From Prasinococcaceae sp. CCMP 1430 (lineage: Eukaryota > Prasinodermophyta > Palmophyllophyceae > Prasinococcales > Prasinococcaceae), in NCBI GenBank assembly GCA_013416795.1, contig RQSC01000003.1, positions 182,288-246,287 of the forward strand: 64,000 nucleotides of DNA. The letters are read 5' to 3'. The first letter of the stretch is position 1, and each line of letters begins with the position of its first letter. Of the stretch, positions 20,465 to 30,025 are shown piece by piece. The notes under the pieces were generated by a model. That model saw only the letters and a list, made by a program, of their open reading frames with translations. It did no database searches and was not told the DNA's origin. A program made the position numbers and the translations under genes.

Positions 20465-20673
20465 ACCTTGCACCACTCTGTCACAGTATCGCACAGCGCC
20501 TCGCCTCCGTTGGACGCCGTCAGCGCTTGGCGCGACTGCCTGCAGTGCGCGCCCTTGAGGATGTCCGTGTGGGACGACCTCAAGGGCGCGCGCTGCAGGC
20601 AGTCGCGCCAAGCGCTGACGGCGTCCAACGGAGGCGAGGCGCTGTGTGATGCCGTGACCGAGTGGTGCAAGGT
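20465..20673. repeat. Near-perfect long inverted repeat (palindrome)
   Basis: The left arm, 20465-20560, is the reverse complement of 20578-20673 with only about six mismatches. The 17-nt centre can itself pair (GTCC..GGAC), leaving a loop of about 5 nt. The right arm is the first 113 bp of a small plus-strand gene; the left arm encodes the same peptide in mirror image (LTASNGGEALCD.VTEWCK) with three amino-acid changes and two silent changes. The similarity ends abruptly on both sides at AAGGT. This is an inverted duplication, not a transposon terminal repeat. Confidence 0.93.
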
Positions 20674-20839
20674 AAGGGACATCAAGAGGCCGGACGCCGT
20701 CGTCCTCGAGGAGCTAAGGAGCTCCCACCCCTACGCCAAGTCGTGGGACTTGCGCGCCGCGCTCGCCAACGCCAGGGCCAGGCTGGCCACACCGGCTCCG
20801 GCGCCGCCGCCTCCGGCTTCGGGGGCGCAGCAGAAGTAA
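20561..20839 (+). CDS. Small protein of unknown function, start inside the palindrome
   Basis: A 92-residue frame from ATG 20561 to TAA 20839. The N-terminal third (MSVWDDLKGARCRQSRQ) lies in the right palindrome arm; the C-terminal part (VVLEELRSSHPYAKSWDLRA then an Ala/Pro-rich tail) is unique. Codon third positions are almost all G or C, as in neighbouring genes, so it looks coding. There is no signal peptide or membrane segment and I recognise no family. GCAAG|gtaagg at 20670 resembles a splice donor, but no CTGAC follows and the frame continues, so I read through. It is convergent with the helicase gene, with 115 bp between stops. The mirror copy on the minus strand has no such continuation. 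Confidence 0.6.
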   Translation: MSVWDDLKGARCRQSRQALTASNGGEALCDAVTEWCKVRDIKRPDAVVLEELRSSHPYAKSWDLRAALANARARLATPAPAPPPPASGAQQK

Positions 20840-20954
20840 GAACCATGTTATAAACTAGTAGTCTACTTCTTGCCTTTGGCCTTCTTGGCGGCGCGCGCGG
20901 GCTGGCGGCGCCCCCCACCCGCCCCCCCTCCGCCGCTACCTCCACCGCCACCCC

Positions 20955-23785
20955 CTAAATTTTCCGGCCGAAGCGCTCCCCCCGCGCGGCACCACCACCC
21001 CCCACACCAACCCTCGCCGCCGCCTCCTGTCGCTGCTTCTTCGTCGCGTTGCCCAAAGGCTCGGCCTGCAGCGGATCCTCCGGCCAGAAGTGCTTGGGGT
21101 ATCGGCCCTTGAGCTCGGCCCTCACCTCCGCGTAGCTGCCCTCGCTGAAGAAGCCCGGAACGTCGCTCGTGGTCTGGATGGGCCTGTCGGCGGGGCTCAG
21201 GAGCGTGAACTCGACGGGCGCCCCCCCGCAGCGCGGGTGGCTCGCCATCCCCAGGACACGCTGCAGCCGCACGGACACCGACAGCTCGCCGCGGCTGTAG
21301 TCGAGCGGCACGGGCGCGCCGCCGGCGTCGAGGTCCGCGCGGCCGCGGAGCGCCAGCTGCTCCGCCGCAACGAGCATGCAGAGCAGGCTCTCGAGCGCGG
21401 CGTCGACCTGGGCGCCGCGCAGCAGCGCCTCCACGGTCGCGGCGCCCGGCGGAGCGAGCGGAGCGAGCCACTCGTCCAGGTCGCGCATGAGCGCGTCGTC
21501 GGACAGGTCGGGCAGGTCGGGGTGGGTGCGCGCGCGCAGCCACTCCGAGCGCTGGCGCAGGGCGTTGGTGGCCTTCCGCAGCCTGAGCGCCCCCCCCGCG
21601 CCGCCGTGCGGCGGCGGCACGGCCGCGCGCGCGCGCAGCATGTCGAAGAGCAGCGGGATGGCCTCGCCGTCCTCGAGCTGGGCGGGCGCCTCCGCCAGCG
21701 TGATGCTGCCCAGCGTGACGACCTCGCGGCACTGCACGCCCTTGCCCGCGGCGAAGACCCTGCGCTCGCGCGCGATCGCGCCGCCGCCGCTCGCGTCCGA
21801 CGACGTGAGCAGCCGCGCGTCGCACAGCTCGAGGTGGCCACGCCGGTCCGCGTGGTCTCGCGCGCGGGCCGCGCCGTTCTCCCTCTGCTTGCCCGCGCCG
21901 CTCGACACGTCGGCGCACGCGAGGTACGCGTGCTGCTCGAGCGGGTCGTCGGGGTCTGCGAGCGCCGCGACCTCGCCGCTCGCGAGCATGTACGCCGTCC
22001 GCGTGGGCTTGACGACCGCCTTGCCGCGCGCACCCGCGCGCGCGCCGAGCACCTTGGGCGGGGCGCGGCGCTGCGCGACGCGGTCGGGGAACGCCAGCGC
22101 GATGAGCGCGCCAACGCACGCCTCGTCGTCGAGCGCGCGCAGCGCCGCGAGCGCCTCATCCGGCGAGGCCGGGTCTCTCGCCGCCGCCAGCGCTGGCAGC
22201 GAGCCCTCCAGCTGCTTCATCGAGCGCAGCGCTCGATGCGTCGCGTCGCGATGGAAGCTGCGGGCGTCGACCGCCGCGCCACCCGCGCCACCCGCGCCAT
22301 CGGCGCCATCGACAGCGCACGCCAGTGCGGCGAGGCGCGCGCGCATGTCCGCGCCAACGCCCGCGCCCGCCATCGCGATGTCCCTCTCGCCGAGCAGCGC
22401 CGCCAGCGCCAGCGCCGAGCGACCGGCGCTCGGCGTGTCGGCGCGCGCGCGAGCGCCTCGCCGAGCGGGGTCGCGCCCCCCCGCGCCGTGATTGCGCCCA
22501 GGCGCTGGAGCAGCGCGGTGCCCTCGGCGAGCGCGCCCTCGGGCGGCGGGTCGAGCCACAGCATCGATCGCGCGTCGCGCTCGCCCCACGCCGCCAGCGA
22601 CAGCGCGAGCGGCGCCAGATCCTCCCGCAGGATCGCGGGCTTCGGCCGCTCCGGCCTGCGACCGTGACTCGCCGCGGTCCACAGGCGGTAGCACACCCCG
22701 GGCCCCTCCCGGCCCGCGCGGCCCGCGCGCTGGTCCGCGTTCTGCACGGCAATGGGCTCCGTCAGCAGCACGTCCATCCCCCGCGCCGTGTCGTAGCGCG
22801 GCACGCGCGCGAGGCCCGCGTCGACGACGATGCGCACGCCCTTCACGGTCAGGGAGGACTCGGCGACGGGGGTGGCGAGGACGACGCGCCTGCCCTCGCC
22901 CTCGCCGTTGATGGCCTCGTCCTGCTCGCGCTTGCTGCTCATCGTCCCGTGCAGCGCGAGCACGCGCGCCTTTGCGGCCGCGCGCTCGAGGCGCTCGCGC
23001 GTGCCGCGGATCTCCTTCGCGCCCGGCAAGAAGCACAGCACGTCGCCCTCGTGCGCGTCCAGGGCTTCGAGCACGCAGCGCGCTGCGGCGTCCTCGACCG
23101 ACCCGCGCTGGTTCAGGTTGATCCCTGACGCCGCGTAGCGCACGTCGACCGGATAGCTCCTGCCCTCGCTGGTGATGACAGCCGCGTCGTCGCCGAGCAG
23201 GTCGCCGACGCGGCGCGCCTCCGAGCCGAGGGTGGCGCTCATCACGACGAGCCTCAGGTCCGGCCGCAGCAGCTGGCGCGACTGCGCGCACAGCGCGAGC
23301 GCCGAGTCCGCCTCGAGCGAGCGCTCGTGGAATTCGTCGAACACGACCGCGCACACGCCCTCGAGGGACGGGTCCGAGAGGAGCCGTCGACCGAGGACGC
23401 CCTCCGTGACGACCTCGACGCGCGTGCGCGCGCTCACCCTCGACTCGAAGCGCACGCGGTACCCGACGGTCTCACCGACGCCCTCCCCCAGCATTGTCGC
23501 CATGCGCGTCGCGGCGGCGCGCGCAGCGAGCCTCCGCGGCTCGAGCACGACGATGGTGCCCCCGTCGGACGCGTACTGGGCGCCGCTGAGCAGCATCGCG
23601 AGCGGCAGCGCCGTCGTCTTTCCGGCGCCCGGCGGAGCCTGGAGGACGGCGGGCCGCCCGTCACGCAGCGCGTCCGTGACGTCATTGAGGACCTCACGCA
23701 CGGGCAGGCCCGCGCTCGCGGCGTCGAAGCGCTCGCGCAGCCGCGGCGCCGGCGAGGCCGCCTCGGCACCCGCGGAGGGGACCAA
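20955..23785 (-). CDS. hrpB: ATP-dependent RNA helicase HrpB-type (DEAH family), frameshifted in this assembly
   Basis: Bacterial-type superfamily-2 helicase. Motifs in order from the N-terminal side: I APPGAGKTTALP, Ia LEPRRLAARA, II FDEFHERS (DEFH variant of DEAH), III SATLG, IV VLCFLPGAKEI, V ATPVAESSLT, VI QRAGRAGREGPG. The HrpB-specific C-terminus (FFSEGSYAEVRAELKGRYPKH then WPEDPLQAEP) is clear. Two frames must be joined: the reading shifts within the GC dinucleotide run at 22440-22452, where an indel error is likely. The first codon is uncertain: no in-frame ATG exists between 23785 and an in-frame stop at 23867, so a 5' exon or a non-ATG start is needed. The end is also uncertain; another frame gives a natural basic tail (KKAKGKK) ending at 20863. 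HrpB-like proteins in algae are of bacterial origin and may act in an organelle. Confidence 0.85.
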
Positions 23786-23841
23786 GGGCCCGGTCGTCGG
23801 CAGAGGCTGCGGCGGCGGCGCCGGCGGCGCGGGGCGAACGC

Positions 23842-24849
23842 GTGCTGGTGACCGGCGCCGCGGGCTTCATCGGCAGCCACGTGTGCCAGCAGCTGGCGGA
23901 GGCGGGCTACGCCGTGCGGGGCACCGTGCGCGACGCGTCCGATGCCGCCAAGGTCGGCCACCTCCGCGCCTGCTGCCCTGGCATCGAGCTGGTCGAGGCC
24001 GACCTCGTGGCGTCCGACGGCGACGCCTGGCGCTCGGCGTGCCGCGGCTGCGCGTACGTGTGCCACGTCGCCTCGCCGTTCGTGACCGGCGCCACCGACG
24101 CCGAGCTGCTGCCTCCGGCTGTGGACGGGTCCAAAGCGGTGGTCTCCGCGGCGGCCGCCGAGGGGGTGCGGCGCGTGGTGCTCACGTCGTCGGTGGCGGC
24201 CATCTCAGCGGGGCGCGGGCCGGAAGCGCACGGGCGCACCTTCACGCCCGAGGACTGGACGGTCGCAGAAAAGGCGGACGCGTATCCCAAGTCGAAGACG
24301 CTCGCAGAGAGGGCCGCGCGCGCCACGGCACAGGAGCGCGGCATCGAGATCGTCACGATCCATCCGTCGTACGTGCTCGGCGCGTCGCTCTCGACGCGCG
24401 TCGACCACACATCGGCCGCGCTGCACCTTCGGATGATGTCGGGCAGCGTGCCGGCGTCGCCCCACATGTCGCTGGGCATCGTGTCAGTGCGCGATGTGGC
24501 GGCGACGCACGTGGCCGCGATCGAGAGAGGCGAGCCAGGCGCCCGCTACATCGCGCACGCGGGCAACATGTGGATGAGCGAGGTGGCGAAGGCGCTGCGG
24601 CGGGACGAGTTCAAGCGCCGCGGCGCGCGCGCGCCGCGATGGACCGCGCCGAACTTCCTCGTCCGGCTGATGGCGCGTTTCGGCGACTCGGGCGCGGGCG
24701 CCATCGCGGGCATGCTCGGGCGCGAGGTCTACTACGACACGTCGGCGACGACCGAGCGGCTCGGCGTGCGCTTCGCCTCGGCCGAGGATGCCGTCGTCGA
24801 GACCGCGCGGGACCTGCTCGACAAGGGATTGGTGAAGGGCTGCAACTGA
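23842..24849 (+). CDS. NAD(P)-dependent epimerase/dihydroflavonol-4-reductase-like SDR
   Basis: Extended short-chain dehydrogenase. VLVTGAAGFIGSHV is the Rossmann dinucleotide-binding motif at the N-terminus; VLTSSVAAIS holds the catalytic Ser and YPKSK the Tyr-x-x-x-Lys pair (about residue 150); HPSYVLGAS and the VSVRDVAATHVAA block are typical of dihydroflavonol reductase/cinnamoyl-CoA reductase relatives. About 335 residues, normal for the family. It likely reduces a carbonyl or aldehyde with NADPH; the substrate is unknown. 23842 is a GTG codon; the frame is open further upstream without ATG, so the true start is probably in an upstream exon. The gene is head to head with the helicase, within about 60 bp. 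Confidence 0.85.
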   Translation: MLVTGAAGFIGSHVCQQLAEAGYAVRGTVRDASDAAKVGHLRACCPGIELVEADLVASDGDAWRSACRGCAYVCHVASPFVTGATDAELLPPAVDGSKAVVSAAAAEGVRRVVLTSSVAAISAGRGPEAHGRTFTPEDWTVAEKADAYPKSKTLAERAARATAQERGIEIVTIHPSYVLGASLSTRVDHTSAALHLRMMSGSVPASPHMSLGIVSVRDVAATHVAAIERGEPGARYIAHAGNMWMSEVAKALRRDEFKRRGARAPRWTAPNFLVRLMARFGDSGAGAIAGMLGREVYYDTSATTERLGVRFASAEDAVVETARDLLDKGLVKGCN

Positions 24850-25077
24850 GCGAGCGCAGGCCCGCGAGCCGCGCCGCAGCACCGACGACTTGTTGTGTGC
24901 GCGCGCGGCTCTCGAGCGCGCGCTGGTCCCGATGGTACGGCGCGGCATGAATATACTGTACACTCTTCGAAGTCTGAAACACCGCGCGCGCCTTCTTCCG
25001 TCTGGGAGTCGCTTTGGGCGGTTTTCTGCGTGCGCTCGCTGGCCGCCTCAACCGCCCGCCTCGTCCGGCTCCCGTCC

Positions 25078-26544
25078 CTAGGCCTCGGCTGGCGCGTCCG
25101 GCTTGAGGAAGCTCACCGTCTTGGAGCTCGAGCACTGCTCCTTCTGCCAGGGCACGAGCCCGACCTCGCGGCCGAGCTCGCCCAGGTCGGTCATAATGTA
25201 CGACTCGTAGTACGGCTCCGCGAAGTCGCCGAAGCGCCCCATGGTAGCGTCCACGCTGGGCCGGTCGCCCTTCTGGATCGAGTCGGTGACCACGAAGAGG
25301 CCGCCCGGCTTGAGCACGCGCGCGGCCTCGGCGAACACGTTGCGGCGCGCCTCGAGCGGCAGCTCGTGGAAGAGATACACGCTGGTGACGACGTCGAAGC
25401 TGGCGTCGGGCTCGGGCACGTCCTCGGCGTTGGCGTGGAGGAGCACGCACGAGCCCACGGAGCGCTGCGCGGAGCCGCCGTCGGCGTTGAGCTCCTTCGT
25501 GATGTCCTCTGCGCGCAGCTGCTCCCAGTAGCTGTTGTTCTCGCGCGCCTTCTCGAGGTAGAACGGCGACAGGTCGAGCAGCGTGAAGTCCGCCTCCGGA
25601 AACGTGTCGCGGGCGAAGGTCGCAAAGCGGCCGGTGCCGCACGCGAGCTCGAGCACGCGCACGCCGGCGGTCGAGGGCCCCCGCCGCTGCAAGTAGCGCG
25701 ACACGGGCACGAGCGTGTGTCGCTGCATGCTGTCCTGCCGGCCGACGAAGAGCGTCTCCGTGGAGGTCTCGTACACCTCCGCGCTGTCCGCGGAGAACCA
25801 GCCGTCGCTCTGGTAGTGGAAGGTGTGCTGGTAGTAGCTCGGGTACATGGTCGGGCTCGACTTGAGCCACACCGAGGTGTCCGCCCGCTGGCTCCTCCGC
25901 GCGAGCGTGCCGTTGGCCTCGGTGACGAAGCGCGCCGCCTGCCCCGCGATGAAGAGCGGGTTCCACTGTCTGTGAAGCCCGCCGGAGTGCACGGGCTGGG
26001 CGTCGTACGGAGCGCGGTACAGGCCCGCGCGCACGTTCTCGAGGTCCTGGCGGAAGGACACGAGTGCCTCCGCGTACAGCCGCGCCATGGAATCGATGCT
26101 CAGCCCCTTGCCGATCGGGCTGGAGTCCTGGGTGCCCGAGGTGGCCGCGTTGTACGCGAGCGATCCCGCGGCCTGCGTGGCGAAGAACGTCGCGCGCGCC
26201 ACGGCGTACGCGAAGAAGGCGGCGGACTCGGGCGATTTGGACGCCACGTCGCCGAAGCGGGCGACCTCGTCGAGGAGCGACTCGGCGGCGCTCTTGCCAG
26301 GGTACGGGAACGACCAGTCGCGCCACTCGGCGCAGCTCGGCGAGCACACGAAGGTTTGGGCGTCGAGCGTGCCCGGCCGCGAGTCGACGGGCGCGGCCGA
26401 GTCTGTCGCAGCCGTTGGGGGAGTCGGGGCCTTCTCGGCGTCGAAGCCGTCGAAGACGACCGCCTCCAGGGCGCGCGGGGGCGCGGGGGCCGAGCGGCGC
26501 GCCCTAGAGGCGCCGTTGGCGCGGCCGCGCCGTCCGGGCGCGCG
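25078..26544 (-). CDS. Class I SAM-dependent methyltransferase (5' end in gap)
   Basis: The frame runs from the assembly gap to TAG at 25078, about 489 visible residues. The C-terminal half is a Rossmann methyltransferase: VLELACGTGRFA (motif I, SAM binding), then TLLDLSPFYLEKA, SFDVVTSVYLFHEL (motif IV/post-II) and RVLKPGGLFVVTD (motif VI region). Before it come YYQHTFHYQSDGWFS and AEVYETSTETLFVGRQDSM, a conserved block seen in cyanobacterial and algal/plastid methyltransferases of unknown substrate. The N-terminal part (WSFPYPGKSAAESLL) is also conserved-looking. It could be plastid-targeted, but the N-terminus is missing. Convergent with the SDR gene, 228 bp between stops; CTGTACACT lies in that gap. 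Confidence 0.8.
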   Translation of the reverse strand, partial: RAPGRRGRANGASRARRSAPAPPRALEAVVFDGFDAEKAPTPPTAATDSAAPVDSRPGTLDAQTFVCSPSCAEWRDWSFPYPGKSAAESLLDEVARFGDVASKSPESAAFFAYAVARATFFATQAAGSLAYNAATSGTQDSSPIGKGLSIDSMARLYAEALVSFRQDLENVRAGLYRAPYDAQPVHSGGLHRQWNPLFIAGQAARFVTEANGTLARRSQRADTSVWLKSSPTMYPSYYQHTFHYQSDGWFSADSAEVYETSTETLFVGRQDSMQRHTLVPVSRYLQRRGPSTAGVRVLELACGTGRFATFARDTFPEADFTLLDLSPFYLEKARENNSYWEQLRAEDITKELNADGGSAQRSVGSCVLLHANAEDVPEPDASFDVVTSVYLFHELPLEARRNVFAEAARVLKPGGLFVVTDSIQKGDRPSVDATMGRFGDFAEPYYESYIMTDLGELGREVGLVPWQKEQCSSSKTVSFLKPDAPAEA

Positions 26545-27346
26545 NNNNNNNNNNNNNNNNNNNNNNNNNNNNNNNNNNNNNNNNNNNNNNNNNNNNNNNN
26601 NNNNNNNNNNNNNNNNNNNNNNNNNNNNNNNNNNNNNNNNNNNNNNNNNNNNNNNNNNNNNNNNNNNNNNNNNNNNNNNNNNNNNNNNNNNNNNNNNNNN
26701 NNNNNNNNNNNNNNNNNNNNNNNNNNNNNNNNNNNNNNNNNNNNNNNNNNNNNNNNNNNNNNNNNNNNNNNNNNNNNNNNNNNNNNNNNNNNNNNNNNNN
26801 NNNNNNNNNNNNNNNNNNNNNNNNNNNNNNNNNNNNNNNNNNNNNNNNNNNNNNNNNNNNNNNNNNNNNNNNNNNNNNNNNNNNNNNNNNNNNNNNNNNN
26901 NNNNNNNNNNNNNNNNNNNNNNNNNNNNNNNNNNNNNNNNNNNNNNNNNNNNNNNNNNNNNNNNNNNNNNNNNNNNNNNNNNNNNNNNNNNNNNNNNNNN
27001 NNNNNNNNNNNNNNNNNNNNNNNNNNNNNNNNNNNNNNNNNNNNNNNNNNNNNNNNNNNNNNNNNNNNNNNNNNNNNNNNNNNNNNNNNNNNNNNNNNNN
27101 NNNNNNNNNNNNNNNNNNNNNNNNNNNNNNNNNNNNNNNNNNNNNNNNNNNNNNNNNNNNNNNNNNNNNNNNNNNNNNNNNNNNNNNNNNNNNNNNNNNN
27201 NNNNNNNNNNNNNNNNNNNNNNNNNNNNNNNNNNNNNNNNNNNNNNNNNNNNNNNNNNNNNNNNNNNNNNNNNNNNNNNNNNNNNNNNNNNNNNNNNNNN
27301 NNNNNNNNNNNNNNNNNNNNNNNNNNNNNNNNNNNNNNNNNNNNNN
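26545..27346. other. Assembly gap (802 N)
   Basis: Undetermined bases. The gap hides the 5' end of the methyltransferase gene on the left and most of a plus-strand gene on the right. Confidence 1.
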
Positions 27347-27735
27347 CCAGCAGCGGCGGCAACGCGGACGACGCGCGAGGCGGCGCGGCCGGCGGCGGCG
27401 GCGACGCCCGGCAAGGCCCCCCACTTCGCGTCGATGCTTCCACGGCGGGCGTCAGCCCGCTGCTCCAACCCGGCCATCATCGCACATCGCAGCAGAAGGT
27501 GCAGCGTGGGCAGACGCCGCCACCGGGAGCTCCCGGGGGCGATCCGGAGGCCGCGGACGCGGCCTACCGCAGCGGTGGCGCTGCGCTGCGCTGCGGTGAC
27601 GTCCGAGCCGCGCTGTCGCTCTTCCGCACAGCGGCGGCGGCGTGCCCGCCTGGCGCGCCCTTCCGCTCTGCGCGCGTGAAGATCGACCGCGCCATCAGCG
27701 CGTGCGAGAACAAGCTCGCCGAGGCGCCCGTGTAA
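27347..27735 (+). CDS. C-terminal fragment of an unknown protein (5' in gap)
   Basis: The open frame continues from the gap to TAA at 27733-27735. The last 65 residues (DAAYRSGGAALRCGDVRAAL then SLFRTAAAACPPG and RAISACENKLAEAPV) look like one helical hairpin of TPR/MIT type, preceded by a Gly/Ala/Gln-rich linker. No function can be assigned from this fragment. It converges on the NAA30 gene, with 74 bp between stop codons. Confidence 0.5.
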
Positions 27736-27809
27736 TTCCCTCGCTCGCCAGGGACGGCGCCGTGTGCGCGCTCGCGCGCCGGCAGCCGAGGGCAGCGTCG
27801 TGGCGTCTT

Positions 27810-28983
27810 TTACTTTTTGGCCTTGCGCGAGGGCAAGAGCGGCGTGGCCTCACCGCCCAAGCCCATCCCGCCGAGCCCCGCGGGCGACGCGAGCGGCGGC
27901 AGCTTGGCACCTGCCTGTCCCCCTGCACCGAACAGCTTGGCGTTGAGGCGCTTGAGCTCCGCCACCGTGTCATCCGCCACCTCTTGCGCCTCCGCCTCCT
28001 GCGCCTGCGTGGCGGCCGCCTCGTCCTTCTGCAGCCGTGCCTCATACTCGGCCGCCGCGTTCTCTGTGGGGGCGCGAGGAGCATCACGCGCTCTGTCAGC
28101 TCGCGCACGCGAGAGTGCGAGCTGCTGCCGCCCAATCAAGGCGCTCTCCTGTCGCTGCGCCCCCATGAGCTTTAATCTTCCCCCGCTCCCCCCCCTCCCC
28201 CCCCCACACACATTCGGCAGAGCTGGCACGCGCGAGCGTCACGCGCGGGCGCCTGCGCTGGCGAGGGCCTCCGGCACCTGCGTGCCTGCCCTGTTTGCAT
28301 CGGCTGCACGCACCTATCCTCTTCCGCTGCTCCTCCGGCAGCTCCGCGCGCTTGGCGTCCACCGTGTCCTGCGGCAGCAGCAGCTTCAGCCGGAAGGCGT
28401 CCACTCCGTTGAGGTAGTACCTGATGAGGAACTTGTCGCGGATGAAACCCAGCTGCTGATAGAGGGCGAGCGCACCCCGGTTGGTCACCTCGGCCTCGAG
28501 CACGCACTCATCGGCACCGGCCTCGCGCATCACGTTCAGGGAGCGCTTCACGAGCTCCGTGCCGATGCCGTACTTGCGGAACGCCTGCGCGCGCGCGGCG
28601 CGACGCCCGCGATGGCGCGACCGAGTCAGAGATGAGGGCAGGCCCCCGCATGGGCGCGCACGCGATGCGCTGCATCGCGCGAGCCACCACTGCGGGTGAC
28701 AGCCCCGCGGGCGTACCTTGGTGACCACGAGCATGGCGATGTACCCTCTGAACACCCCCCGGTGGTCGTCGAGCTTGCACACGATGGCGCCCACGCACTT
28801 GCCGCCGCTGTACGCCATCCAACACAGCCCCGGCCAGCTCGCGATGAAGTACCTGTACGTGAAGATGGAGTAGGGCTCGCTGAGCTCCGACGCAACGAGG
28901 TCCATGATGATGGGCAGGTCGTTCTCGTCCGCATAGGCCTTGTACTCGAGGTCCGGCGGCGGCGCCGGCCGGCCGTTCGTCAT
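27810..28983 (-). CDS. NAA30: N-alpha-acetyltransferase 30 (NatC catalytic subunit) with C-terminal extension
   Basis: GNAT acetyltransferase that acetylates N-terminal Met followed by hydrophobic residues, with NAA35/NAA38 partners. Predicted exons, in order: 28717-28983, 28314-28584, 28109-28222 and 27810-28063 (about 301 residues); phases agree at all three joins. Family signatures: LSEPYSIFTYRYFI, CVGAIVCKLDDH, RKYGIGTELVKRSL (acetyl-CoA loop, joined across the first intron), LEAEVTNRGALALY and RYYLNGVDAFRLKL. Most NAA30 proteins end soon after the last motif; here about 150 more residues follow, rich in Ala/Glu/Gln (YEARLQKDEAAATQAQ) and predicted helical. Introns 1 and 3 contain CTGAC before the acceptor; intron 2 has GTGAC; the third intron is only 45 bp. 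The tail could instead be a separate small gene starting at ATG 28166. Confidence 0.88.
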
Positions 28984-30025
28984 GCTGCCGCGCGCGCGCA
29001 GCGCGCAGGCCTCGCTCCCCTTCCCGGCCCCTCGCCCGCGCACGTCCCTTTCCCCGCCCGTGCGCCTCTCGCCCGCTGTGGCACCCACCCTGCCCCTCTC
29101 GCCCCCTAATGTGCTCACAGTTACGACAGCCCGATAAACCTGTCGCACCTTCGCCCGTCGTTCTCCCACATTTTCTCGTGGGCGCGGGCGAGGGAGTGCC
29201 CACCCGCTCCTACTAAGGGGTGAGCCGGCGACGGCGGGCGGCCAGCGCAGCATTGCGGCCGCGCGCCTTGTAACTTTCTGGATTGACAGCCCCAGGCCGA
29301 GGGCCGCGGCGCCAGCACAGCGCGCGAGGCGAGCGCGTGCGCTGGCGCGCGCGCGCCCAGCCGAGCCTGGAGGTTGCTCAATAGTTTACATGACGGGCAC
29401 CCCTCCTACCCGGCCGCTGTGGGGCGACCGACCGGGCATGCACACGCGCAGCACAGCACGGGCGTTCCGGCAGGTCGAGGGCGCCGCCCGCCTTCGGGCT
29501 GACCTTCCCCCTGCTCCTCAAGGCCGACGGCACTCCCGCCCCCGTCGCACGCCGCGCCGCGCCCTCGCGCGCGCGCCCTCGCGCGCCCCCGGCGCGCACA
29601 ATCATCGGATTCATTCTGACATACGTATCACTCGCCCGTGGGTGCAATTGCCATCGTACCATCCACCGGATGGTATGCATGACGCGCGGGTGGCCCAAAA
29701 CCCCTCTCCCGAAGGCGATCCCGGAAATGCTCGGTCGGCCGATCTCGTTGATGAGAGCTCTTGGGGGATACACGCGGCAACTCGCTTGAGAATGCATCGA
29801 ATTGCCGGCAAGAAAGGTCGTTGCTATTACAGCCGCGCACGCCAGCCTGAGCGTGCGCGAGGGCGGAGGGGGAAGGGAGGGTGAATGGGGGGATTGGAGC
29901 GCAAGAGTACGCGGCGGGCTGCGCACGTGTGCACGTGCGTGGCGTGCCCGCGGGCGCGGGCGTCCGGCGTAACAAGGACGTAGGAGGAGAGCGGCGCGTG
30001 CTCGGGCGAAGCGCGCCGAGCGGGC
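28984..30025. other. Intergenic region, no gene seen
   Basis: About 1 kb between the NAA30 start and the GDPD stop. Near 29120-29220 there is an AT-richer patch that could be the NAA30 promoter. At about 29650-29680 TACCATCC..GGATGGTA forms an 8-bp hairpin. Long frames exist on both strands, but they are Arg/Pro/Ala-rich without family motifs. Confidence 0.55.

Noticed and set aside
20074-20685. Minus-strand frame through the left palindrome arm as a second functional gene copy
   Set aside because: It matches the plus-strand gene only inside the arm; beyond 20465 it turns into unrelated low-complexity sequence, so it is better seen as a duplicated fragment.
25241-25531. Plus-strand frame opposite the methyltransferase
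   Set aside because: Antisense to clear SAM-binding motifs; no independent signal.
29390-29884. Plus-strand frame in the gap between NAA30 and GDPD
   Set aside because: Arg/Pro-rich, no motif, and the opposite strand is equally open; it is most likely intergenic.
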